Assembly (NCBI RefSeq): GCF_016086655.4
Contig: NC_052135.2
Coordinates: 20,240,363-20,304,362, forward strand
Reading direction: 5' to 3'
Source of the DNA: Lepeophtheirus salmonis
Taxonomy: Eukaryota; Arthropoda; Copepoda; Siphonostomatoida; Caligidae
Length of the DNA: 64,000 bases
Shown here one piece after another: positions 23,770 to 35,849 of this stretch. Made by a program: the position numbers and the translations under genes. Every line of letters starts with the position of its first letter. Positions within the stretch are counted from its first letter, which is position 1. A model generated the notes under the pieces. It saw nothing but the letters and a program-made list of their open reading frames with translations, ran no database searches and had not been told where the DNA came from.

Positions 23770-24100
23770 TGAATCAAGGTTAATAGAAAATTATAAAATA
23801 ACGTGTGTACGACGGATTTTTGACTTCGACCACACTTTTTAATATGACGTCATAGTATATGAGTGGTTGTATGTTTTGTCAAAATCTGTCTTTCTTGCTC
23901 GACAGTCGGTACGATACATCAAATTGAAAATTCTAGTAGTTGTGACGTCATAGTGTATGATTGGTTGCATGATTTGTCAAATCTTTTTCAAAATCTGTCT
24001 TGTCCCACTGTCAGTGCTATACATCAAATTGAAAATTCTAGTAAAATTGATTACATGAGGATCTAACCATGCATTTCTATTAACCTTGGTTTGAATGACG
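23770..24100 (+). repeat. Tandem pair of about 98 bp bounded by short inverted repeats
   Basis: Two adjacent units, beginning at TGACGTCATAG 23845 and 23943, share ATCAAATTGAAAATTCTAGT near their ends. The second carries an extra short insertion. The pair is bounded by TTTGAATCAAGGTTAATAGA (about 23768-23787) and its inverse, TCTATTAACCTTGGTTTGAA (about 24076-24095). This suggests a small inverted-repeat element with a duplicated core. Each unit starts with a palindromic TGACGTCA. Confidence 0.65.
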
Positions 24101-24639
24101 TGGAAATATATTTTGTCAAGCTGATCCCTCTTAATTGTTTGTATTATTTATAAATAATTTCTGAGAACTTGAAAGGGGAAATAAATTCCATCTCATTTAA
24201 GATCTATTGTATTAGTTAATATATTTTCTTAAAAGAATATATAAAGAAGAATGCCTTGAACAGTATTATCACTATAATATACTTTTTGAGTACGGAGTGT
24301 TTGATATTGTTCGTGCTATGAATTTATCTTTGTTGCATTTCATGCTGGATTCTATTAAAATGACAAACAAGAGTAATACTATATTAAGAACAACCAAGGT
24401 TTAAACTTGATCAATGTCTCTTTGAAAATTTTCAATACATAGACAATCTAGAAGGCTATTAATATAAGTTATTAGACTTATAACCCTTCTTCCCCCAACC
24501 TATTGCCAGTCCTGATGTTAAATTATTGAAACAAAATACGCTTTTGTCTTGATTTACCTCATCTTATAGCTAGTGATAGTACCTGACATAGTCCGGAGCT
24601 ATTAGGCGAAGACAAACAGACACCTTGCTTTATTAATAT
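24101..24639. other. Gene-free stretch
   Basis: I see no coding region, element end or RNA gene. Confidence 0.5.
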
Positions 24640-24797
24640 AAACGATAATTCTCCAAGGAATAATCAGTTTTACTCATTATTTTTTAATGTGCACACTCAC
24701 ACGTAGTTACTCAGTACTAAAATGCTTCCTCCGCAATAATAAAAGTTATAACAGCTTGAAAAAATAAAAATAAACATTGTTCAGGTTGCCACAAAAA
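24640..24797 (+). repeat. Family C fragment, copy 3
   Basis: It contains a diverged core (GTGCACACTCACACGTAGTT) and the family end region AACAGCTTGAAAAAATAAAA, with CATTGTTCAGGTTGCCA just before a 22-base A run. The left part of the element is missing. Confidence 0.5.
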
Positions 24798-25157
24798 AAA
24801 AAAAAAAAAAAAACTTGCACACTAACAAATGCTTAAGATTTACCAACAAATATATATGTACTCCCCTATTATTTTCTTTATTATGTACTTATTTGTATAT
24901 ATATATATTAGATTTTACCGAAATGACAAAAGTTGTGAATTTGAAATCGCTGGATATTTTTTGTTTGCATTTTATTCCTTTAAACAAGAAAATAATCATC
25001 AATGTAAAAAAAAAAATTTAAAATAAAAAAATATCCGGCAATACTGAATTCCCAACTTTTGTCATACGGTATCCCCACATATATAAATATACATATAAAC
25101 AAACAAACCTTGTTATATAATTATTGAAGATAACAAGTTAGGAGGTACATAATACAC
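24798..25157. other. Gene-free stretch
   Basis: Contains a poly-A run (24793-24814) and (AT)n-rich sequence. Two overlapping frames at 24815-25026 have no recognisable domains. Confidence 0.45.
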
Positions 25158-25296
25158 ATTTCAGCATAATGCCTAGAGCCCCAAAGTTTTTGTAATTCTG
25201 GTGAGCGTTGAATGAGGTAAATATGTTAACTCTGAGAGACGAAATATCTGGTGATAGATATATGTAGTGTTCTTTGTTCCCTAGGGGCATATAAAC
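25158..25296 (-). CDS. Candidate exon 2 of an unidentified gene (minus strand)
   Basis: On the minus strand TTTTTATTTCCTGTTTTGAAG is a good acceptor sequence. The exon then opens in phase 0 with VYMPLGNKEHYIYLSPDISS and continues for about 26 more residues (including NAHQNYKNFGALGIMLKC). It could end at a GTGTAT donor (boundary 25158) or continue to a stop at 25138. The residue mix is far more protein-like than the local background. It pairs in phase with the candidate exon at 26066-26143. I recognise no family. Confidence 0.35.
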
Positions 25297-26065
25297 CTTC
25301 AAAACAGGAAATAAAAATAATAAAATCAGAAATATTTTACAGATTACCATCATACAATTCAAAAAATATATATACGCTTGTCCGGACTCCAGCAATTTTC
25401 ACATCTCTAAGAATGATGTACTACATATTACTGTTCCCTACATTGCTTGAAGTTATTTTTTAAGCTATATCACAAAGTTTTTTCAACACCTTTGTTAGCC
25501 ACTTTCATTGTATATTTAATTTAAACAATTTCACTTATATATATATATATACGAATAATTTACCCATGTTTAAACTATGGTATATATAAAACTATATTTA
25601 AACAAATTAAAATTATAAAGATATTTAATATAAAATTATTAGAAATTGCAAACACAATTTTCTATCTTGCATTGATATGTTATATAAACCTTCCTTATTA
25701 TCAGCCAAGTACCCAATGTATAAATAGTATAATATATGCTTCGGATTTTATTTTTTAATATGTATATATTTTCTTTAATATTATCATTAGTCATTTTCTC
25801 ATAGACGCACTGAGCGTCACACACCCTCGTTGCTACATTGTTATTTTTTAGGTCAAGTAGTCTTTCAGTTCTAAGTGCACACTACAAAATAAAAAGACAA
25901 ACAGACAAACTTGGCTTTACATATATAGATAAATCTTCTCCATAATAGTGCTCCTTCTCTACTGATGGCGTTTAATTCTTTAAAGTAGCGATGAATATTT
26001 ACAAAGTACTAAAAATATTTTTGCAGGCTTACCATCATTTACTTTATAACAGAAATTAAGCTCAC

Positions 26066-26143
26066 CGGTATACCAGCAATTTTGCCAGTTAGTGGTATAT
26101 TAATACTACTGCCAATGGAGTAGTAAATGTTTATCCTTCCTTC
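26066..26143 (-). CDS. Candidate exon 1 of an unidentified gene (minus strand)
   Basis: On the minus strand this 26-codon segment reads EGRINIYYSIGSSINIPLTG then KIAGIP. It ends at a codon boundary before GTGAGC, a good donor. The same frame stays open far upstream (to about 26347), so the acceptor (ATTAAAG at the 26143 edge) is uncertain and the exon could be longer. The join to 25296 keeps the frame. No homologue recognised. Confidence 0.35.
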
Positions 26144-26347
26144 CTTTAATAGACATTGCCATACAAATTTTATAATTTGCACAAATAGGCAAGTATGAAA
26201 ATTGTGCATTGAATCTCCCATCACATGGTTTAACAATCCAATAGTGTAAACGAAATTATGACTTGTATTGAAAAATAAAATGATTATATACTTTTCATAC
26301 CATGAATTATAACCTCTACTTACATTCAGCAGACGACACAAGATCAA

Positions 26348-27653
26348 TTTATGTCACATAAGCATCATCTAATACCCATATCAATAAATTACTTATCCAT
26401 TTATGTTGATGTTAATAGTACAATGACAATAAGCTAAAAAGGAAGCGACTTTTGATAATCTCTTAAGAGTTGGAAATTTGATCCGTGTTTTTAAGGTAGG
26501 ATAATCGCTTGTTATTTTCACAATTATCTAATACTTTTTATTACTTTTTCACACTCAGGAAAAAAAAAAGAAAAATACATTCAAGTACACACGATGACAT
26601 CTTTATTATTGTAACATTTACTCAAAGAATTCATTACAAAATACCTGTGTTTATAGTAAAAAACTGTATGTATACAAGGACTCTCATATTATGGATCTTA
26701 CAAGGCTGTTAGCACAAGTAAGCGCAAAAACGATCCGGAACAAAAATCAAGAAAATGAGAGATGCCAAATTTATTCTCTTACACCATATATGTATGTACA
26801 GAGATTTTTCATGTGACATTCGCATTGTGGATATCCTCCATTTTAAGGACTATCTTAATTTCGGCTGCAGCTAGATACACTGCTTTATCACTGAGGATTC
26901 CCGAATTGCAAGACTCAGTGTGAAATTATGCCACCGAATTAATTAGATATTTTCCCTTGATATCATTTCGGTATGAATGTACTCTTAGGATGATTATTTG
27001 GCGATATGAAAAATATATAAAAGAAAATACGGATTGAGTTGGATTTCTATTTTTCTCTGTCATTTGTTTGCGTTGTTTTGCTGGTTTTTTTTTGTTAAGT
27101 ACATTAGGCAAAAGTATCTGATTATGTTTAGTGTAACGTCGTATATATTAGTATGATTATTTGATTGTTTTGAGATTTTTTGTTTTTGGGAGGAAATTAA
27201 TTTTTAACTAACTATAATGTTAAATGATGTATTTTATACAAACTCAAATTTCTTTTTATGTGTTTATTTTTATTTTTTTACATTTAAACATTGCGATTGA
27301 GGAAAAAATATATCCCTCCAATACCTAGTTTTATTATATATCAGACCCTAAAATGTATTAAGAATATGTTATTACATCAGTAAACAGTATAATTTACACA
27401 ATGTAGACAATAAATAAACAATTACCATCGATAAGATATTTTTCTCTAATTATCTTACATTTCTCGCCCAAATCCATCTAAAAAAAATTAGAAATGAAGA
27501 TATTTCATAGAGATTTTCAGTAGATATTACTTTGATTTGTCTCAAATATCAGTGTTAATCATCGTCATCGTCTAGTATTGTTAAGTTTTTATTATTAAAG
27601 CCATTTGATAGTGTGTAATAAAGATTTATTGAAAATTTGTTCATTTTATATAG
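26348..27653. other. Mostly gene-free stretch
   Basis: A minus-strand open segment near 26810-26935 reads SDKAVYLAAAEIKIVLKMED, protein-like but short and ending in a stop. Its acceptor-like AATCCTCAG is close to the start. I could not place it in a gene. Otherwise nothing is seen. Confidence 0.35.
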
Positions 27654-27715
27654 TGAAAATACCAACTATGAACCCTGAAGATGGCATTTCTTTCAATTAT
27701 GATGTAACTCCTAAC
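27654..27715 (+). CDS. Candidate internal exon (62 nt)
   Basis: A T-rich tract and TATATAG precede the segment, and GTGAGT follows it. Between these splice-like signals one frame is open: two leading bases, then KIPTMNPEDGISFNYDVTPN, ending at a codon boundary. The codon content is unlike the flanks. The other two frames are less protein-like. No family is recognised. A truncated family A element lies just downstream, at 27745. Confidence 0.35.
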
Positions 27716-27744
27716 GTGAGTGAAGAGGTTCCATATACATCCCT

Positions 27745-28064
27745 ATAGTGTATACACATATTTCGATCAATAATTGGCTTTGTATTTACATTTACTAGAT
27801 AAGCTTAGATAACCAAGAATGTTAACTATAGTTTAGAACCTTCATTTGATTTATGAGACTTAATTTGGGTCGGATATGGATTTTCAAATAAAATTATTTT
27901 TCATTCTGGGAATTAGTTTTGGCTACCTTGTGTGGTCCCAAAAGATTAATCAGTATAATTGATTCATGGAAGCGGACAATAATGAATTAATGAACAAAAA
28001 TATAGTTCATATTCAATTTCAAAAAAATCATTATAGTTTGCCTCTATGTTGACAAGCCACATAT
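27745..28064 (+). repeat. Family A element, copy 5 (5-prime truncated)
   Basis: The right end GCCTCTATGTTGACAAGCCA and internal landmarks (GATAAGCTTAGATAACCAAG, CAAAAGATTAATCAGTATAA) match other A copies. The TGTCAACA left end is missing. Confidence 0.65.
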
Positions 28065-28887
28065 ATGTATTCCCATTACTAAAACTGAAATGTATAACAT
28101 TAGTAGTTATAATATTAAATGTATCATATGAACAAGCAAAAGAAAAAAAAAAGGAGGGGGGGAGATAAATATGCACATCAGTCATTAAATTTTTTATTAT
28201 TCGCAATCTACGAGGCCATCATGAGTATGAGCCTGAGTCATAAATAAAACGGGAAAAAGAAAGAATATATCTGTAAATTCAAATTGTAAAAATAGAGTTA
28301 GGGGGAATAGGTATGTAGCTTTAGGGCATATGGAGGAGGAAATCCATGTTATGTTTAAGGTAATTACTATAAAATACAAATGTAAAAGGCAATGGGTTAT
28401 AAACTATCGTGTGTCATAAAATTATTCGCTTTAATTGGCTTGAGTTAATGGTAGTTAAATATTTATATTGTGTCATTTAAATGACAGGTATTACATACAT
28501 GATGTAACTTACACATCTTTCATTCATTTGTTACAACCCTTTACGCCATAGGCAGGGCGAATAGCTCTTTGATTTCTAGGACTAAGGATTGAGAAATATA
28601 TATATATATAGAAAGAGAGAGAAAAAAGTTACACAGTGTGAAAGGAAACAAAGTGTTTTGAACCATGACTCCTTTTTCCTAGAGAATATAATCCCTACAT
28701 TATGCTCCATCTCTAGAACTATATGTATACACTCTGAATAAATAACCCTTTGCCGAATGATGAAAATATAATCATATTAAATACATTAATAGAATGAGGG
28801 ATGGGACTCAGTGTTTTTCGGAGATAACGCCGAATTGAAATAGTTTAATGTGTACATAGTTTTGTGTATCTTTAGTGTATATATCTA
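28065..28887. other. Gene-free stretch
   Basis: I see no gene. An (AT)n run followed by GAGAGAGAGA lies at 28598-28622. Confidence 0.5.
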
Positions 28888-29411
28888 CGAAGGGGGTCTG
28901 AAAAGTTTCCGACCTTAACGTTAAGAAGGCAGCACTCATAAATAAAAGTTCAGTCACATCTATCTATCATCGCTTGACAGTTACTCACCAAAGTTTCAGC
29001 CATTTTGTTCGTCCAGTTGTTATGTAACAATGGTTTGATTGATTAGATGTGAGTGTTTTTGTAAAAATGGAAAAAATTGAGTATCGAGCTGCTGTTAAAT
29101 ATTTATTTTTGAAAGTGTAACTTTTAATTATATTAAAACAATACCTGATATAAAAAGACTTTTTGTGTTAAAATTTGACGTGTTTACGTCAATCTAACTC
29201 GGAGTAATTTAGCCAAAAACAAAATGCGTATCGTTAATAATTATTTTGCAGAGTAAAACGCCAAGTACAATTTAGACAGGTTACAGTGATGGGAGAATGT
29301 CTTGGAGAAGTGTAAATAGGGTTACAAAGAAATTATGTTAAAAATAAAGAAAAATAATCCGAAAAATGTATTGCATCTTTGTAAGGTCGGAAACTTTTCA
29401 GAACACACACG
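28888..29411 (+). mobile_element. mariner-derived MITE-like element
   Basis: The ends are perfect inverse copies over 21 bases: TCTGAAAAGTTTCC plus GACCTTA at 28897-28917, and its inverse at 29382-29402. Similarity is weaker outside, extending to nearby TA dinucleotides. Inside, an ATG at 29069 starts MEKIEYRAAVKYLFLKV followed by a stop. From memory this closely matches the first residues of mariner transposases. The rest of the transposase is absent, so this is an internal deletion derivative of about 520 bp that depended on a full mariner. Confidence 0.8.
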
Positions 29412-29417
29412 TGTATA

Positions 29418-29715
29418 TGTAGGGGAGACTGTATACATTTGGAACAATAATTCATTATTATTGGACCAAATACCTGTAGCTGGTTTGAATAATAAACACT
29501 AAAGTTTAAAACAGCATATGAAAATATATCTGCAATTTGGACATTGGATTTTACTCCTAGGATCTGAAATATTGTCTAAATTGAAGTGAGTAATACCTTT
29601 GAGAGACTACATATCTACTGAAAGCGATCGATTACTATAAACTATAGTGCTCCTTGCTCGCTAATACGTTGGAACTTTCATAATTGGGGGGAATAATTAG
29701 TATATGCTTTTACTT
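29418..29715 (+). repeat. Family G end fragment
   Basis: TGTAGGGGAGACTGTATACA resembles the left end of the element at 39714-40415. The matching right end is not visible. Confidence 0.4.
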
Positions 29716-29717
29716 AC

Positions 29718-30152
29718 ATATGTGATGTGTCAACATGAAGACAGTCTTGAACAAAAATAGGAGGAAATCCCAATTAATTTTTTTACTTGATAACTGCATA
29801 CAGGCCAATATTTCAAAAGACAAATTTGAGTTAACTATAGGTTTTGCATTCAAATTTCTGGGATGACTTAAGATACTTAATAATTTTATCTATGGTTTTA
29901 AACCTTTGTTGGATGGAAGAAGCATATATTAGTATCGATATCGTGTTTCAATTTAAATCTGACGATTTCTCATTCTTTTATTGTGACAATCAGTTTGAGT
30001 TACTTTCAGGGTAATTTGTGGGCCCTCCAAATGGCTCATAAGAATAATTTGCTATATAAATTAAAGATAATACGTCAATGAATAAAAATGAAATCTATAC
30101 TCAATTTGGATAAAAATCTTTCGAGCTTGTTTTTTTGTTGACAGGCTACGTA
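29718..30152 (+). repeat. Family A element, copy 6
   Basis: Full length. The left end is ATGTGATGTGTCAACATGAA and the right end TTTTGTTGACAGGCTACGTA. Inner landmarks follow the family order, including GAGGAAATCCCAATTAATT and CTCAATTTGGATAAAAATC. Confidence 0.75.
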
Positions 30153-30999
30153 TAATTTTTTTTAAATTTACGGTCACTGCAATTTAATCAATATCCACAT
30201 CTCTAATTTTACCATTCAGTAATTTTTTCCTGCAATTAAAATTCGAGCTCACAATCAATCTCAGAACTCTGTATTGTTTAACAACTAATATTGGTGTGAA
30301 GTATTTATAAAATAATTAAAAATCATAAAAAATACGAAGAAGATTGGAGCACCTGTTGCAACTCACCACATTTATGAAGAACGTTATAGTATCTAAAATT
30401 TATTATCAAAGATTGAGTTTTGATTTTTGATACTATTAATTCAACTGATAGCAAAATAATCCATAATTCAAATGATTTAAATTACATCAGATATAATAAT
30501 TTAGTGTAAAATATTACTCCTCAAGGAAAAATACTTTTACTCCTCAAAATCAGTTTTATTAAAAAAAAAAAAAATTACAAAAATCTGTTCTATGAAAAAA
30601 GAAGATGGGATTTATACTGGACTTTTTTTCGTTTATGTATATATGCAAATTAAATTAAAGGGGCCGACACAAATGGATCTTTATCAAATTGTAATCAGCG
30701 GATAGCCTTCTTCAACTTGTCATTCAATTAAATAGACAGACACAAGATTAATTGTTTTTGTAAATACATACATTTATACTCTATATATATATATATATAT
30801 AAATAATACAACATTTGTTCCACATCATTAAATTTCATGTGATTGCAAAAAGGATTTCTGAGTTTGATAAATGAACATTCCTCCAACGAAGGGGGGTGGG
30901 TAGGTTTAGTTTTTAAATTAAATTAAAATATTTAAAAAAAAAGGAAATACTTTTTAATTAAATTCCTTGCTAAACGTATGGATTTATATGTATATATAT
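30153..30999. other. Gene-free stretch
   Basis: A+T-rich, with an (AT)n run at 30782-30800. No gene or element ends are seen. Confidence 0.5.
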
Positions 31000-31373
31000 A
31001 TGTGTTGTGCTTCGGTCTGAGACCATTATGTTTATTAATGGAAGTAACTTATTCGGTCCTTCAAAAAAGTTCAGTCTCAAAGAAAAAGTCGGTCTAGATC
31101 CGTCTTACAAAAAAATTTATCTGGATCGGTCTCATTTAAAATTAGGTACAGACAGATTCTAAAGATGGCTTTTTGAAGACGTCATATCAATTTGTTCCAT
31201 AAATTATATTTGTACAACACATATATATGGATAGTACAGAAAATCTGTCCAGAATTAGAAAACGAATAAATTTTGATCTTCGGTCTGGACGGAACTATCG
31301 GACCAAATCGGTCCAGAAAATCATTTTCAGACTGAACGGGGGAAAATTGGTATTATACAGTGTCTCAACACTA
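31000..31373 (+). repeat. Family B element, copy 4
   Basis: The left end is GTGTTGTGCTTCGGTCTGAG and the right end GTATTATACAGTGTCTCAAC then ACTAG. Internal GGTCTAGATCCGTCTTAC and CGGTCTGGACGGAACTATCG are typical B motifs. No target duplication is evident. Confidence 0.65.
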
Positions 31374-31499
31374 GTTTCCCTCACTCACCCCCTTTAAACA
31401 ACCAGCCCCATATTTATACACTCTAGATTAATCGAACAAATAAACAAAAAGTATCAAAATGAAGAAAGGAACGTTCTTTATTATGATTAAAAAATATAT

Positions 31500-32111
31500 T
31501 AGTGTTGGATTCGATTCATAACTAGAGTTGTATAAAATATGACCTTAATATGCACAATATTTTATTTTTATTTACTTTGCTGTTCTAGTTATAATTTGAT
31601 TATTGAAAAGAAAGCATCTAAGTATAAAGTAATCACTAATGCATGTGCTCATGAAAGACAGAGAGTAAAAATGATGGTTTTCTTGGGCGTTATAAGTATA
31701 AGTCCTTGTTAGAAATGAAGATCGACATCGTAGTTATTCCAGCCCATATGTCCTTGTAATATACAGAGTGCAATTTGTGTTTATTTCTTTCCTCTTTCGG
31801 CCTTGCAGCTGATCTAATAAAACGTCATGACAAATTATCTGCTCTCTTCCAAAACATTTTTCAAATTGTCACAGATTATCACGTTATTTTTCGATTTATT
31901 TTATTTTTACATATCTACAGGTCATATTTTATACGACTCTAGGGATTTACCAACTTTTGTATAAATTCACGAAATAATACAAGTATTGATCATTTGAGTT
32001 CGAATTAAATCGAATTTTTGTTGGATGAGTTCTATTAGTTAAAAAAAAATTGTAATCTTTATTAAAGTAGAGTTTTTTTTCGAATTCGAGTTATAACTGA
32101 ATCTAACACTA
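31500..32111 (+). repeat. Family B2 element carrying a family C-like core
   Basis: The left end TAGTGTTGGATTCGATTCAT and the inverse right end TAGTGTTAGATTCAGTTATA are terminal inverted repeats. Subterminal inverse similarity continues (ATAAAATATGACC near 31535 and its inverse near 31923). Flanks AAATATAT (31492-31499) and AAGTATAT (32112-32119) are an 8-bp duplication with one change, which fits hAT-type insertion. The centre (about 31640-31880) is shared with 63180-63395, a family C copy. Confidence 0.7.
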
Positions 32112-32999
32112 AAGTATATGTATAGATTGTTCTACAAATGGTTTATATACAATGTTTCTCCCTCTTTTATCTTATTCATAATTGCATTGCATGATGCATT
32201 TTGAACAATGCATTCATTTAAGACCCAAAAGAGGCTTTCCTTCCTTTTTCTCCATCCCCCTCCCCTATCATATTCATCATTCATCTTGTCATAACTTGTG
32301 ATGATGATTTTGAAGTACAAAGGAAAGTTACTATAATATAAGCCTTACGCAGTGATTCACTCTCTATTAATGCATATTGATATTCTCAAGGGACGCATCG
32401 ATTACCATCGTCGAAATTTGTTTCCAGCTATATATTCTGTTGAGAATATAAGGTTTTTAAAAAAAGAGGACTCTTGGTTTAGAAAAGATGTAAAGGTACT
32501 CTCTTGTAACAATTGATAAGAATAAAAAGTCACTAAATTATCTTTTTCATGGGCAAAGGAATCGAATGGAAATACCTTCCATCCAAGTAAATGCTCTCCC
32601 AAATCCGAAAAAGTGTACATTCTAATGAAGTACTCATAAAAATCCTTTCAAAATTTACTTTATTAATAAATTTTATGAGTTGATTTACGAATAGTCTTTG
32701 GTTGTGGTTTTAGCGTGCTTCTCTTTCATGTTAAAAACATAAATGGAAGAATTTGTTGGTTTTTTAATTAATGAATATCCTCAAATGAAACTCCTACACA
32801 CAAGAGCAATAAATTCATTAAAATCATAAACTCTTGTTGATAAGGATATTAATGAGTTGGTTTTTCCCTAATCGTTTTATGGATGACAATAGAGATTAGT
32901 TTTTTTATATTTATAACATCCAACGCTAATAAATGTATATTGTATAGGATGTATTAACATGTATTTAGTTATTTGTACATAATATATATATGTAAATAT
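32112..32999. other. Gene-free stretch
   Basis: Two minus-strand frames (32132-32320 and 32402-32620) show no domain. I see nothing else. Confidence 0.45.
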
Positions 33000-33595
33000 T
33001 AGTGTTGGGACTTGGTCCGAGACCATTTTTTTTAAAGTTCGATATTAAGTGATTTTGTTAGATCAATTGGGACCGATACCGCGATTTTAGCCTGAAATTT
33101 CATCGTTTTTTTTGTGGAGTAATTATTCTGTCTCAATCTATGAACCGATATTTTCCCCTATCTTGATTTATGAGTTGTTCAAATATGATTTATGCAACAC
33201 ATTTAATTTCATATGTTGTTATTGTGCCCATGTTCACAATTTCATAACACACATAATCTTATCAGCAATTCGTCTATTGTATCAGTGTGGACCCCATTTG
33301 TAATGAGACCGATCCTGGATCGTTCTTAGAGGAGGAACTATACTTACTTGATGTGTATAACTTCAAAAGACAATTCCTAAGTCAGATGGAATAAATGTAG
33401 TTCTACAATGTTTATTTATTCACAATCAGTGCCACTCCATCTCACATATTAAAGAACATAAAAAAAAAAAAAAAAAAAAAAATGAGAACGATCTAGATCA
33501 TTTTTGTAGGATCATCCAGACGTATTTTTTCTTTGGGGCCCATCTAAATCTAGTTTCGAACCAGTCTAGAATTTTCAGAAAGTAATCCAACACTA
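33000..33595 (+). repeat. Family B element, copy 5, with target duplication
   Basis: The left end is TAGTGTTGGGACTTGGTCCG and the right end ends GTAATCCAACACTA, its inverse at the terminus. Flanks GTAAATAT (32992-32999) and GTGAATAT (33596-33603) are an 8-bp duplication with one change. A 22-base A run lies inside (33461-33482). The best-defined member of the family. Confidence 0.75.
33461..33482. repeat. Poly-A run
   Basis: About 22 A residues inside family B copy 5. It is not followed by retrotransposon features. Confidence 0.9.
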
Positions 33596-35849
33596 GTGAA
33601 TATATTCGACAGGGCATCATCGAACATGGTATCTTTTACGACTGATTAGGCTAATACTTATACTGTTCTTTTGTGTTTGAGTGATTTATGGTGGTGTTAC
33701 TACCCCCTTACAGTAAGTAATTACGTGTTGTTTTGCCATATTATGTCATGAAACTATTTTTTTGTACTTTGGAGGTGAAGAGGTTTTTTTTTTTTTTTGA
33801 TAAAGTAGCTGTTTGAACAAAGTGGGAGAGAGGGTGTAAAAAACAGAAGGAAAAAGTTAAGAAGAACATTTCATGTCAAGAAAAGCGAGTAATCAGATAG
33901 GGAGGGGGGAGAGGGGGGAGTAGAGAGGAGGGATAAGTTTATTAGTAGGAACAAGGAGTTTTGAACCATACCTACATATGTTTAATATGTAAGGGCTTCA
34001 TTCAATTCATATTGTTTTAATAATACAATTAACACTTCAACAAAAACGGAATTAACTGAGACTAGTGATGTTGTTAGCTTTATAAATCGATTCATAAAAG
34101 TCTTGAATTCAACCCCTCACATTTTTGTCTTGTTATCGACCTTCAAAGTATTGGTTAGGTCAAAGCAAATATGTATGTTATTGAAGGAGGGTAGAAAAAC
34201 AAGATCAAAATTTATTATTCAATTTTAGCTTGTTTTCGACCCCTCACTCTTGAATTGCTCTACGAGCCCTCAAGTCTTTGTCAGAGCCTATTTTAGAATA
34301 CACAAGGTCTAGATAAAGATAAAATGATTAAACATAAATGCACTGTGAGGTTTTACTTGTATTGGACTCAGTTTGGATGTTCTAAGAAAGAAAATACTTG
34401 ATTAAGCTATTCAGTATACAAAATAAAATAGATATACTTATTAATTCCTCGGTTTGCAAGACACATGTGAATAGCTTTAAATAGAAGGATTTATCTGTTT
34501 TGAATTTGAATACTGAGGGATTCGGTAATTATAAATAGTTAATTTTATTGGTTTTGTCAAACCTAAATGCGAACTTATCCAAATATAAAATATGGAAATT
34601 ACCTTCAGCTTATCACTAAAAAAAGCAGGGATGTATCAGTTCCATAATTTTGACATTCCATCTGTCCTAATTTGTACTTTAATCTAAATCTTAATTCGTG
34701 TTGCCCTAATCGATGTACCAATCTTTGCTAACGACGTAATCATTGATATGCACCAATGACGTCATCATCAATCTGGCTCGGCTATATTGAAATTATTAAC
34801 ATTTCATGATTTTAATAATGATAAATACTTAAGTCTTAATTTAAAATAATGCTAAACAAATATCTTGTATGAAATATAAGTACCTAAAAATTACTGAACG
34901 AGTTCAATTGGTAAACTAATGTACTTAGATAAGTTAAAAAATTAAGGTAATTGTGCATGTTCAGGGCGTTTTAAAAGGGGACTTATTCATTTACCAATAA
35001 CAGGGATTTGAAATCCCACATTAAGGACCAATCAATCATGCCTAAAACAAGTAGATAATTGCCACCGTATGGTAATTATTTTTAAGAAACAATATCTTGA
35101 TTTTTGATAATTTTGAGTTACTAATTGTTTGTATTTCTTTGACACGAATATTAATCGTATCCAAAGGGATTAATATATTTCAACTTGTTAATTTTATTTT
35201 GTCATGGAGATACGCCAGTCATACATATATAATCATGTACTTACAACTCTCAACCAATAGATAAGGCTCATCCCATTTGTTAGCAGAAACGGCCAAAGCA
35301 ATACTCTTCCAAGAAATCATTTTGTATTCAGTCTCCTTTCCTCCGTTTTGGAATTCAATTATTATCATTTCAATTCATATCTGATTACTTTTATGTACAT
35401 AATATACTAGATCGAATTCATTCTGTATTCATTTTTATCATTAAAATTATATTTATTCAAACCTGTTTCCATATCCAACAAAAGCCCTGATGTACGTTGA
35501 TTACCATATTATTCTTTGTGAATATTTGAATCTTCATTAATTGTATACCTATGTAGATACGAATATGTAGAAATAAACGTTTACATTTGATCATAATCAA
35601 ATTTGAGCTTTTTTATCAGCAAATTTTTGTAGTATGTACTAAAGCTTTGGATTAAAGTAGAGAAACGCGCCTGTTAGCTTGATATGGTCTTTTTCCCTAG
35701 CAAGATGTGGTTTTTTATTATAACCCATGAAGTCACTTTCTTTTTTTCATCTATTTTCCCTTATGCCGTATGCCATTTTTTCTGTCCATCTCAGAATTTA
35801 GCCTGTCAGTTCCGTTAAATGAGTAAATTCATTGAGACTGCATCGTTAG
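33596..35849. other. Gene-free stretch with a purine tract
   Basis: A purine-rich tract (GGGAGGGGGGAGAGGGGGGA and neighbours) spans about 33895-33937. A TGACGTCA palindrome lies at 34757-34764. I see no gene or element ends. Confidence 0.45.

Noticed and set aside
24793..24814. Poly-A run as a retrotransposon tail
   Set aside because: It follows the end of a family C fragment, a DNA-type element, and no retroelement coding sequence precedes it.
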